A stretch of 36,124 nucleotides of DNA from Candidatus Aerophobota bacterium. GTDB lineage: Bacteria; Aerophobota; Aerophobia; Aerophobales; JAGGXI01. Where the stretch lies: assembly GCA_021163155.1 (NCBI GenBank), contig JAGGXI010000043.1, positions 1-36,124 of the forward strand, given 5' to 3'. Numbering within the stretch: the stretch's first letter is position 1; each line of letters opens with the position of its first letter. Position numbers and translations under genes: made by a program. The notes beneath the pieces are model-generated. The model saw only the letters and a list, made by a program, of their open reading frames with translations, searched no databases and was not told the origin of the DNA. Below are positions 16,712 through 23,858 of the stretch, in pieces.

Positions 16712-17389
16712 TTATTTATGCCTTGTTTTTAAAAAATAAAGCACATTCTTTTTAATATTCATACAATGATTTCTAATTAATTTCTCTGCCTTATCTACAT
16801 CTCCTTGAAGCATAGCATTTATAATCTCTTCGTGTTCCTTTAAACTCTTCTCAGCCCTACCAGGGACAGAAAAAGATTCCATTCTTCCTAATTGAATTTG
16901 GGCATTAAGATTATTCATTATCTGGATGAGTCTAGAATTTTGGCTGGATCTAACTAAGAAATTATGGAAGGCAATATCTGCTTTAATAAAAGGCTCCAAA
17001 TTACCTTCCTCTAAATAACTTTCGCATTTACGATGAAACTCATCTATCTCCAAAAGCTTCTCATTGAACTTTTCTTTATCAAGTTTTAAAAAAATTGATC
17101 TAATAGCTAACCCCTCTAATGTTCCTCTAAGATCGTATATCTCTTCTACATCTTTAGGGGAAAGATTAGTTACAAAAGTTCCATATCGGGGAATAATTTC
17201 TACTAATCCTTCTCTCTCTAACTTATTAATAGCCTCCCTCACAGGTGTCCTGCTTACTCCTAACTCTTCTGCTAACCACTCCTCTTTAATCCTGGTTCCC
17301 GGCTTCAAATCTTCATCGCCTAATCTTTTCTTAATCGCTTCATATACATCTTCACTTAAATTGGGACGCGTTCTTATCTTGTTCTCCAT
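16712..17389 (-). CDS. GntR-family regulator with FCD ligand domain
   Basis: A 225-residue FadR-subfamily repressor/activator. The winged helix (about 10-75) has the recognition helix region VSRTPVREAINKLEREGLV. The FCD domain (about 80-215) carries the metal-ligand set D138-x3-H142, H186 and H208. Such proteins commonly sense organic acids (lactate, glycolate, C4-dicarboxylates). It heads the long operon and diverges from glcD. A perfect palindrome at 17415-17433 overlaps its own -10 box, so autoregulation is likely. The ligand is not known; malate, fumarate, succinate or a hydroxy acid would fit the neighbours. Confidence 0.93.
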   Translation of the reverse strand: MENKIRTRPNLSEDVYEAIKKRLGDEDLKPGTRIKEEWLAEELGVSRTPVREAINKLEREGLVEIIPRYGTFVTNLSPKDVEEIYDLRGTLEGLAIRSIFLKLDKEKFNEKLLEIDEFHRKCESYLEEGNLEPFIKADIAFHNFLVRSSQNSRLIQIMNNLNAQIQLGRMESFSVPGRAEKSLKEHEEIINAMLQGDVDKAEKLIRNHCMNIKKNVLYFLKTRHK

Positions 17390-17414
17390 AATTAATTCTT
17401 TCTCCTATTAAATT

Positions 17415-17433
17415 ATTGTATATATTATACAAT
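17415..17433. promoter_or_regulatory. Operator-like palindrome for the GntR regulator
   Basis: A perfect 8-bp inverted repeat with a 3-bp centre, ATTGTATA-TAT-TATACAAT, 26-44 bases upstream of the gntR start. FadR/VanR-type GntR sites often take the form TNGTATACNA, so the TTGTATA half-sites fit. An extra half-site GTTATACAA follows at about 17434-17442. It covers the -10 box of the gntR promoter. Confidence 0.65.
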
Positions 17434-17451
17434 GTTATACAAAATAGTCAA
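17424..17451 (-). promoter_or_regulatory. Promoter of the gntR-malic enzyme-fumarase-Hdr operon
   Basis: On the minus strand: TTGACT (-35, 17446-17451), a 16-base spacer and TATAAT (-10, 17424-17429), 35 bases before the gntR ATG with AGGAGA (17401-17406) between. This is the only strong promoter I see for the whole minus-strand operon that runs to the start of the window. The rest of the 449-base gntR-glcD gap holds a plus-strand promoter candidate (17623-17651) and an inverted-repeat element (17685-17760). Confidence 0.65.
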
Positions 17452-17622
17452 CCCCCCAAATTAAATTTTGTCAACCAAATTTTGCAAGAAACTCATCTTG
17501 TTAGATTTTTAGAGTATCTTGAAATCCGTAATATTTGCATTAATAACGATCTATGTAAAGAAGAGAAAGATTAATTTCAAAATTACAGATTCCACATTTA
17601 TTGATAAATTTGATGCGAAATA

Positions 17623-17651
17623 TTGACTAAAATTATCTTCTTATATATAAA
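17623..17651 (+). promoter_or_regulatory. Candidate glcD promoter
   Basis: TTGACT (17623-17628), a 17-base spacer and TATAAA (17646-17651) on the plus strand, about 190 bases upstream of glcD. The inverted-repeat element at 17685-17760 lies between it and the gene. The region is very AT-rich, so a chance match is possible. Confidence 0.4.
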
Positions 17652-17684
17652 TATAAAGTAACTATTCGGGCACTCTGTAATAAC

Positions 17685-17760
17685 TTTAGCCCAGGATTCG
17701 ACAATCTATTAAAACTCTTATAATAGCAGCACCCTAACAGTTTGCCGAATCTGGGTTTAA
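17685..17760. repeat. Small inverted-repeat (MITE-like) element, copy 1
   Basis: A 76-base stretch whose ends are imperfect inverted repeats: TTTAGCCCAGGATTCGACAA at the left and TTGCCGAATCTGGGTTTAA at the right. The left 29 bases match 23457-23485 (opposite strand) at 28 of 29. The right end matches 23245-23263 at 17 of 19. The larger copy at 23244-23486 has a different interior. It sits in the upstream region of glcD. Confidence 0.65.
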
Positions 17761-17838
17761 ATTATTGTCCAGCTAACAAAAGCATTCAGTTACAAATTAT
17801 TATGAATAAGTGATAATTATTTAAAGGAGGATGAATCA

Positions 17839-19263
17839 ATGAAGTATAAGAAAATAAACAATGAAGTGATAGGAGAATTAAAAAAAATTGTGGGCGGAGA
17901 TAATATTATTTTGGATAAAGAGAAAATGGTAGAGTATTCTCATGATGAATTCTCCCTCAACTGGGTCCAACACTTTCCAGAAGTAGTAGTGAAACCGAAG
18001 GATAAAAAAGAGATCTCTCAAATTATGAAGTTAGCCAATAAGGAGAGATTTCCTGTCACTCCTCGGGGAGCAGGGACAGGTTTGGTTGCTGGCTGTGTCC
18101 CTGTTTATGGCGGTGCGGTTCTATCCCTTGCGAGAATGAACAAAGTTTGGGAGATAGATAAAAGAAATCTAATGGCAACAGTTGAACCTGGAGTTACCCT
18201 TATGGATTTCTATGAAAAAGTAGAATCATCGGGGCTTTTCTTTCCACCCCATCCTGGAGATGAGACAGCTTTTATAGGAGGTGCTATAGCCACTAATGCT
18301 GGTGGAGCGAGAGCAGTAAAGTACGGAGTAATGAGGGATTTTGTAAAGGGATTAGAGATTGTTCTCCCCAATGGTGAAATTTTAGAGCTCGGGGGTAAAC
18401 TTATGAAAAATTGTACAGGCTATAGTCTTTTGCATTTAATGATTGGCTCAGAAGGTACATTGGGTATTATTACCAAGGCAGTGATACTTCTAATGCCTCC
18501 ACTTAAGAGTGTAATAACCCTCATTGTCCCTTATGATTCGTTACATGATGCCATAAAGACGGCTCCTGAAATAATTTTAGCTGGTATAAGGCCTATAACT
18601 ATAGAATTTATACAAAGTGATGTTATCCCTCCTGCAGAAAAAATGCTTGGGAAAAAGTGGCCTTCTAAAAAAGGGAAAGCATTTCTAATGATAATTGTAG
18701 ATGGTCCCACCGAAGATGAAGTAAGTAAACTATCTGAGAAGATAGCAGAAGTTTGTATGGGTAATAATGCCAAGGATATTTTAGTGGCGGAGAGTAAAAA
18801 AAAGCAAGCAGACATTTTGGCAATTAGAAGCAACCTCTATGAAAGTTTAAAACCTAATCTCATTGAAACATTAGATCTTACAATTCCTCTTTCTGAAATA
18901 GTAAATCATATAGATAAAGTAAATGAGATATCTGAAGAATATGGTGTATGGCTTCCCAGCTATGGTCATGCAGGAGATGGAAACGTACATACGCATATTA
19001 TGAAGCTTAGAAAAGAGAAAGGGAAGTTTAAGGTGCTGGAAGAAGAGGAATGGAAGGAGAAATATCCTATAATCAGGGAATTGCTACATGAAGATTGTAT
19101 AAAACGTGGCGGGGTAATATCTGGAGAACATTGTATAGGTGTTATTAAAAAAGAGTATGTTCCAATGGCATTAAGCAATGCACATCTTGGAATGCTAAGA
19201 AAAATAAAAAGGGCATTTGATCCAAATAATATTTTAAACCCTGGTAAGATGTTTGATTTATAG
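17839..19263 (+). CDS. glcD: FAD-linked oxidase, GlcD / D-lactate dehydrogenase family
   Basis: A 474-residue PCMH-type flavoprotein that oxidises a 2-hydroxy acid such as glycolate or D-lactate. FAD-binding motifs: PRGAGTG (75-81), GGAIATNAGG (147-156) and GSEGTLG (203-209). The C-terminal FAD-oxidase domain has the YGHAGDGNVH motif (near 374), the SGEHCIG motif and the terminal DPNNILNPGK. Start ATG has AAAGGAGG. It is the only intact plus-strand gene here and diverges from gntR, so both may share regulation. No glcF or glcE follows: the next DNA is an IS3 remnant. The CCG-domain partner it normally needs (GlcF) may be replaced by an Hdr/Etf partner elsewhere. Substrate not assignable by eye. 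Confidence 0.92.
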   Translation: MKYKKINNEVIGELKKIVGGDNIILDKEKMVEYSHDEFSLNWVQHFPEVVVKPKDKKEISQIMKLANKERFPVTPRGAGTGLVAGCVPVYGGAVLSLARMNKVWEIDKRNLMATVEPGVTLMDFYEKVESSGLFFPPHPGDETAFIGGAIATNAGGARAVKYGVMRDFVKGLEIVLPNGEILELGGKLMKNCTGYSLLHLMIGSEGTLGIITKAVILLMPPLKSVITLIVPYDSLHDAIKTAPEIILAGIRPITIEFIQSDVIPPAEKMLGKKWPSKKGKAFLMIIVDGPTEDEVSKLSEKIAEVCMGNNAKDILVAESKKKQADILAIRSNLYESLKPNLIETLDLTIPLSEIVNHIDKVNEISEEYGVWLPSYGHAGDGNVHTHIMKLRKEKGKFKVLEEEEWKEKYPIIRELLHEDCIKRGGVISGEHCIGVIKKEYVPMALSNAHLGMLRKIKRAFDPNNILNPGKMFDL

Positions 19264-19268
19264 GGTAT

Positions 19269-19740
19269 AGTGGACCCTAAAAATTGGACAGTACATTAAG
19301 ATACTGTAAAATAAAAAAGTGCCCAAAGATGGGGAAAATACATAGACAATATTCACCAAGTTTCAAGGTAAAAGTAGCTCTAGAGGCAGCAAGAGAGGAA
19401 GAAACCATAGCTGAACCGGCTTACGAAACTTGTGGGAATTGAAGCTATTTATTCTAAGCCGAATTCCAGTAGACCTTATCCTGGCCACAAAATATACCCA
19501 TATCTTTTGAGAAACCGAGAAATTGCTCGAGTTAATGAGATGATATTACCTACATCAGAATGAGGCACGGCTGGTTGTATTTGACGACGATTATGGACTG
19601 GATGAGCTGATATGTCCTCTCCTGGGAGCTATCCATTGGTATGGATGTTGATTTCTGCATAATAGCTCTTAGAAAGAGCGCTTACTATTGGTATTCCTGA
19701 GATCTTCAACTCTGATTAGAGCTCTCAGTTTACCAGCTTA
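19269..19740 (+). mobile_element. Decayed IS3-family insertion sequence
   Basis: The left end AGTGGACCCTAAAAATTGGA at 19269 is of IS3-family type. From an ATG at 19329 a 36-codon OrfA start can be read (FKVKVALEAAREEETIAEPA) that stops early. OrfB follows only in pieces: KPNSSRPYPGHKIYPYLL (from about 19455), then after a frameshift RHGWLYLTTIMDWMS, a stop and YVLSWELS, then after another shift GIPEIFNSD-stop-SSQFTSL (about 19690-19735). The middle of OrfA/OrfB is deleted and the right end is not found. It is non-functional. It abuts the broken arginine-deiminase-like gene. It fills the gap between glcD and that gene. Confidence 0.85.
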
Positions 19741-19940
19741 GATTTCATCAAATTATTTTTATTGAGAAACTCCCTGAATTTATTATGCTTTTCTTGGCCT
19801 TTTTTCAAATCAAAAGGATAAAGAAAATTTGCAGAGTTTACCTTAAGAATGTCAAAAAGTGTTTCTATATTAGGTCTATACAGCGCAACAACCTGAGCTT
19901 TTCCCCATTCACTTGGCTGTGAAGGAGTTATATTTATCAT
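19725..19940 (-). pseudogene. N-terminal stub of an arginine-deiminase/amidinotransferase-like gene
   Basis: About 62 native codons remain, then a short tail read through IS DNA. The start MINITPSQPSEWGKAQVVAL followed by a RPN motif, a hydrophobic LYPFDLKKGQEKHNKF stretch and REFL resembles the N-terminus of arginine deiminase and related amidinotransferase-fold enzymes (SEWG, HRPG and D-x-EHD motifs). The catalytic Cys/His part is gone, cut off by the IS3 remnant. Its ATG overlaps the amidohydrolase stop by four bases (ATGA), so it was once a genuine downstream gene of that operon. Assignment rests on a short stretch and is moderate. Confidence 0.55.
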
Positions 19941-21493
19941 TTTTCTCTCCCATAAACAACTTTTCCTTCTATAATAGTCATCTCGATATTGATATCTCTT
20001 ATTTTTTCAGGGGAAACTCGATAAGGATCTTCGGAGAGCAATACAAAATCTGCTAATTTTCCTTCTTCAATAGTTCCTTTTTCTTTTTCTTCAAATCCTA
20101 TTTTAGCTCCATTGATTGTGTAGAGTCTAATAGCCTCATTAAGAGTAATTCTTTGATCTTTATTGGGGTGAGTAAGGCAAGCCTGAATCCCTGCTAAAGG
20201 GTTCATCAAGGTAACAGGACTATCAGATCCTCCAGCAACTAAAATTCCTTCATTTAAAATAGATCGGAAAGGATTAGATCTTCTTGTCCTTTCTTCTCCT
20301 AAAAATTTTCTATAAATTTCTAAGTTGGAACCCTCAGCAACGGGTATAAACATAGGCTGCATAGCTAAAGTTATTCCTACTTTAGCTGCCCGCTTAATCT
20401 GTTCCACAGTAGGAATTTCAAAATGTTCAATTCGATGACGATGATCATCACGAGGATATTTTTTGAGAACTTTTTCATACATCGAAAGAACTTGTTCGAT
20501 AGACCGATCCCCCTCACAATGGACAGAAATTTGAAAACCAGCCCGATGAGCCTTTTCGAGAAAGTGCCGTAATTCTTCATCACTATAGTAAAGCATTCCC
20601 AGTGTAGTTAAATCGTCAGTATAAGGTTCGAAAAAAGCACCTGTACGAGCTTCAATAGACCCATCAGATATAATAGCAATGCAAGTTTCGTCTCGAAGAA
20701 TATCAGAACTAATTATCTCGTCTAAATTCTCCAATCTCATAGGATGAAGTAAGATAAGAGGTTTAATTCGGATGTGTATATGGTCTTTGTTTTTAATGAT
20801 AAGTTTAACATTGTGGGGATCTTCCTTCATATGAAGAGTAGTAATTCCTACCTTAAGGGCCTCTTGAGTAGCAGCTATTACAGCTTTTAAACGATCGTTC
20901 TCATCAGATAGATCTTCAACTTTACGCATAATGTCGGCACTAAGAGGGTCTTCAATTAACCCCGTAGGCTCACCTTTTAAATTCTTGTGAACTCCTTCTA
21001 AACCTATTGAAATATTAAATAGTTTATAAGCCATACTATTCACTATAGAAAAATGCAAATCATAATGTTGAATATTAATGGGATGCCTTGTAGAGATAGC
21101 ATCCAGTTCTTTTATTGTAGGAAATCTTTTTTCTTTAATTAACATCCGATTGAATCGATAACACAAAATCCATTTCCCTGGGGGAGTTATTTTGACCCTA
21201 TCTTTAATTTTTTCTATGGTTTCATCAAGGGATTTAACATTGGACAAATCGACTCCCAACTTAACTCTTCCCGTAAACACTGGATGCATATGGGTATCTA
21301 TAAAACCGGGGAGAATGGTTTTATCCTTTTGATCAATAAATTTAGTAGAGTTACCTTCTCTTTTTTTTACTTCATTCAGGGATCCAACAACGGCGATTCT
21401 TCCATCTTTAATGCCTATAGCTCTTGCCCGAGGCTTTTGGTTCACCATAGTTATTACATTCCCCTCCAAAATAAGATCAAGATCTTGTTTCAT
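19937..21493 (-). CDS. YtcJ-like metal-dependent amidohydrolase
   Basis: A 518-residue amidohydrolase superfamily (amidohydro_3) enzyme that hydrolyses an amide bond of an unidentified small molecule. The metal-binding GFIDTHMHP (63-71, H68 and H70), a HCEGD motif and a HRIEH motif in the C-terminal half, and SDSPV with the final Asp are in family order; the beta-sandwich ends flank the barrel (LEGNVITM and GKLADFVLL). Length is normal. Start ATG has AAAGGAG. It lies 28 bases downstream of the truncated aminotransferase and overlaps the arginine-deiminase-like stub by four bases. Neighbouring carbamoyltransferase and deiminase suggest an amine or amino-acid derivative as substrate, but that is inference. 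Confidence 0.85.
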   Translation of the reverse strand: MKQDLDLILEGNVITMVNQKPRARAIGIKDGRIAVVGSLNEVKKREGNSTKFIDQKDKTILPGFIDTHMHPVFTGRVKLGVDLSNVKSLDETIEKIKDRVKITPPGKWILCYRFNRMLIKEKRFPTIKELDAISTRHPINIQHYDLHFSIVNSMAYKLFNISIGLEGVHKNLKGEPTGLIEDPLSADIMRKVEDLSDENDRLKAVIAATQEALKVGITTLHMKEDPHNVKLIIKNKDHIHIRIKPLILLHPMRLENLDEIISSDILRDETCIAIISDGSIEARTGAFFEPYTDDLTTLGMLYYSDEELRHFLEKAHRAGFQISVHCEGDRSIEQVLSMYEKVLKKYPRDDHRHRIEHFEIPTVEQIKRAAKVGITLAMQPMFIPVAEGSNLEIYRKFLGEERTRRSNPFRSILNEGILVAGGSDSPVTLMNPLAGIQACLTHPNKDQRITLNEAIRLYTINGAKIGFEEKEKGTIEEGKLADFVLLSEDPYRVSPEKIRDINIEMTIIEGKVVYGREK

Positions 21494-21520
21494 TTAACAA
21501 TCTCCTTTCTTCTTATTATT

Positions 21521-21862
21521 TTATAACTCGGGAGCAACTTTTCGAAAAGCTTCCAAGAACTTTTCAACATCTTCTTCACTATGCTACACAGAAATAGTCC
21601 AATGCTCATCTGCACAAGGAGATATCCATATTCCATTATTCATTAACTCAAACCAAAGTCTCGTGAGTCTATCAACATCAAAATATTTCACAAAACTTCT
21701 GTAATTAGAGATTTCATATTCTGTAAAGAAAACCATTCCGCATACACCTATGCTATTAACATAACCAGGAATATTACTATCCTTCATTATCTTCCTGATA
21801 CCTTCTGCTAATTTATCCTCAATCTTTACAGCATGTTCAAAGTTTTTCTTTGTTAAAACATC
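21521..21862 (-). pseudogene. Truncated GSA-type aminotransferase, C-terminal fragment
   Basis: 342 bases match 35503-35844 with about 20 differences (about 94% identity). The fragment covers only the last 113 or so codons of a class III aminotransferase. It has lost the PLP-lysine part and carries a premature TAG where the intact copy reads Gln (CAG-to-TAG change in VQHT near the end). Homology ends abruptly at 21862, ten bases from the end of the carbamoyltransferase gene. It is the relic of duplication or recombination. Confidence 0.9.
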
Positions 21863-21871
21863 ATTACTATT

Positions 21872-22873
21872 TCAAGAAAGTTTTCCCATTATTTTATTTA
21901 TCTCTTTATAATAGATATTTTCTTTATCTTTTTCCCATGGTTTTAGAGTTCTCCCTATAAAAGCAATTAATAAAGCTTCCTCTGTATATAGACGGTTTTC
22001 TGCTTCATCGAAGACGATGGATTGTTCGCTATCTATTACATTATCGGTTACTTCAGTATTTCTACTTGCAGGAAGACAATGCATAAATTTAGCATGCAAT
22101 GGTGCCAGTTTCATAAGTTTCTCATTCACTTGATATTTAGGCATAAAGGCTGCTCTTCTTTCTTCTTCCTCGTCTTCTTGCCCTATCCAATACCATAAAT
22201 CAGTGTAGACAAAATCTGCTTGTAAGACAGCCTCTTTCGGGTCTTCAGTGATAACTATTTCTGACCCACTTTCTTTTGCATTCTTAAGGGCTTCATTAAG
22301 AATGCTCTCTTTAGGTTGATATTTTTTAGGTGAAGCCATATAAAAGTTCAAGCCCAATTTTGAGGAGATAAATAATAGAGAATTAAAATTCTCTGTGCTA
22401 TCACCAATAAATGTTAGATTTAGCCCCTTTATTTTTCTTGCGTTTTCATACATAGTAAATATATCACAAAGGGACTGGGTTGGATGTTGATAATCAGTGA
22501 GCCCGCTTATTACAGGGACAGTTGCATATTTTACAAGCTCAAGTATATTCTTATGCTTTAGAAGCCTTGCTTCTATTCCATCACACATTCTGCTTAATAC
22601 TTGAGCCGTATCGCCGATTGTTTCCCTCGCCCCCAAATGAATCTCTCCCGGCTTCATATAGATAGCATGACCTCCCAATTCAGTCATAGCTACTTCAAAA
22701 GATGTTCTTGTCCTTGTTGAGGGTTCTTCAAAAATCATAGCTAAAGAAGCTTTGTAAAGCAAGTCGGGCAAAGCTCTCTCTTTGCTTGCCTTTTTCACTA
22801 TTTCAATAAGATAAATAAGTGTTTTCAGCTCATCCGCAGTAAATTCTTGAATATCAATAAAATCTCTCTTCAT
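21872..22873 (-). CDS. Putrescine/ornithine carbamoyltransferase
   Basis: A 333-residue member of the aspartate/ornithine carbamoyltransferase family. The carbamoyl-phosphate motif STRTRTSFE (52-60), the HPTQ motif (about 130) and HCLPA (about 268) are intact. The start MKRDF, the segment LGGHAIYMKPGEIHLGARET and KYQVNEKLMKLAP-x-HAKFMHC resemble putrescine carbamoyltransferase (agmatine deiminase pathway) more than anabolic ArgF; catabolic ornithine carbamoyltransferase is the alternative. It would release carbamoyl phosphate from carbamoylputrescine or citrulline for ATP formation. No carbamate kinase is in the window, and the adjacent deiminase-like gene is broken. Start ATG has CAGGAGAAAG. 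Confidence 0.88.
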   Translation of the reverse strand: MKRDFIDIQEFTADELKTLIYLIEIVKKASKERALPDLLYKASLAMIFEEPSTRTRTSFEVAMTELGGHAIYMKPGEIHLGARETIGDTAQVLSRMCDGIEARLLKHKNILELVKYATVPVISGLTDYQHPTQSLCDIFTMYENARKIKGLNLTFIGDSTENFNSLLFISSKLGLNFYMASPKKYQPKESILNEALKNAKESGSEIVITEDPKEAVLQADFVYTDLWYWIGQEDEEEERRAAFMPKYQVNEKLMKLAPLHAKFMHCLPASRNTEVTDNVIDSEQSIVFDEAENRLYTEEALLIAFIGRTLKPWEKDKENIYYKEINKIMGKLS

Positions 22874-22945
22874 AATAGCTTTCTCCTGTTTCCCATAAAA
22901 TAAGGGATTTTAGCTTTAGTTTTTTCTCTTAACTACTATTGAAAA

Positions 22946-23250
22946 CTAAAAATACGCTTTTTTTATCTCCTCGATATTTAAGTTTTCTTTATCTTCTTCA
23001 AATGTTATCCTTCCCTTTTTCAACATATAGGCTCTATCAGCTAATTTTAGTGCATATTTAATTTCCTGCTCAATTATAAGCACAGTAATTTTTGTTTTTT
23101 CAACAATTTCTTGAACTTTTTTGAATACAGCTTTCTTAAGAACTGGCGCCAGTCCAAGCGAGGGTTCATCCAACATTAAAAGAGTAGGGGAGGACATTAG
23201 ACCTCTTCCAATCGCCACCATACGTCTTTCTCCTCCGCTTAATGTTAAAC
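22946..23250 (-). pseudogene. livF: livF C-terminal fragment (branched-chain amino acid ABC transporter ATPase)
   Basis: About 102 codons with the ABC signature LSGGERR, the Walker B LLMLDEPSLGLAP, the switch region (LIIEQEIKYAL) and a normal LivF C-terminus. Full LivF is about 235 residues; the Walker A half is missing. The break is exactly at the end of the inverted-repeat element (23244-23486): the codons before LTLSGG are element sequence. Without Walker A it cannot bind ATP normally, so I call it a pseudogene. Confidence 0.88.
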
Positions 23251-23486
23251 CTGGATTCGGCAATTTGAATAATGATCATTAAGTTTATCCTAAAATATTG
23301 CTCTGAGTCTAATTTTCATGAAAATTAAATTTTTTAAAGCTTTTTAGGAACAAAAAATATTTTTCTTTTTTGGGTAGAGGCGATTTCAGTCGCCCTTTGC
23401 AAAATAAGAGTTAGAGTCTATTGGGAGGCTAAAGCCTCCCCTACCCTCTAGAGAGCTTTAATAGATTGTCGAATTCTGGGCTAAAC
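23244..23486. repeat. Inverted-repeat (MITE-like) element, copy 2, between liv gene fragments
   Basis: About 243 bases bounded by TTAAACCTGGATTCGGCAA (23245-23263) and its imperfect inverse TTGTCGAATTCTGGGCTAAA (23466-23485). The ends match copy 1 at 17685-17760. The interior is AT-rich and contains the REP-like unit 23372-23446. It sits precisely between a livF 3' fragment and a livH 5' fragment, replacing the middle of the operon. No transposase is inside, so movement would need one from elsewhere. Confidence 0.65.
23372..23446. repeat. REP-like unit with inverted GGGTAG ends
   Basis: A 75-base unit running from GGGTAG (23372-23377) to CTACCC (23441-23446). Next to each end is a hairpin: GGCGATTTCAGTCGCC (23379-23394) and GGGAGGCTAAAGCCTCCC (23423-23440). 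The two GTAG-headed hairpins face each other, as in paired (BIME-like) REP arrangements. Related to 2991-3077 and 8754-8836. Confidence 0.7.
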
Positions 23487-23556
23487 CTACAGCCATTGCC
23501 CCATATAAAGAACCCATAATAATTCCACTAATTATAGCATCTCCTAACATTTCCAT
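23484..23556 (-). pseudogene. livH: livH N-terminal fragment (branched-chain amino acid ABC permease)
   Basis: From an ATG at 23556 with AAAGGAG upstream, the first about 25 codons read MEMLGDAIISGIIMGSLYGA and AVGLA, the typical LivH N-terminus with its first membrane segment. The frame then enters the inverted-repeat element and stops at 23458. With the livF tail downstream, it shows that livH-M-G-F existed here and that its centre has been lost. Confidence 0.75.
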
Positions 23557-23656
23557 CTAAAGCTCCTTTAATAAAAAATAAACTTTTAGTATTTTTTCTC
23601 CATTTTACTTAGAGATAATAATTATTTCCCAAAAATTAAAAAGATTGTTCTTTTTT

Positions 23657-23856
23657 TTACGCTACAATCCATGCACCTGCTTTTCCTTCAAGAACTTGCT
23701 TTAAAGAACAAATTATAGCGCATTCACCGCCTAAATTTACAGATTAAATAGCTATCTTTACTTTGAGCCATATTTTTTAGAAGACGATCTTTTTCCAACT
23801 TAAGGAAAGTTCATCTTACCTAATTTTTTTTGGAAAGATTCTTTTTCTGCATCCAT
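23657..23856 (-). pseudogene. Degraded small gene of unknown family
   Basis: Two bases after gabT an ATG (23856) begins MDAEKESFQKKLGKMNFP and stops. A frame change continues LEKDRLLKNMAQSKDSYL. A further change gives a 27-codon stretch (GGECAIICSLKQVLEGKAGAWIVA) ending at a TAA. The pieces look like one small protein of about 65-80 residues broken by frameshifts. I do not recognise it. The remaining bases to livH (23557-23656) show only AT-rich sequence. Confidence 0.3.
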
Positions 23857-23858
23857 TC

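Noticed and set aside
1-17389. Methanogenic or other archaeal origin because of HdrABC and MvhD
   Set aside because: Strong Shine-Dalgarno sites throughout, a TTGACT/TATAAT promoter, GntR-FCD regulator, IS3 remnants and liv genes point to Bacteria; no methanogenesis genes are present.
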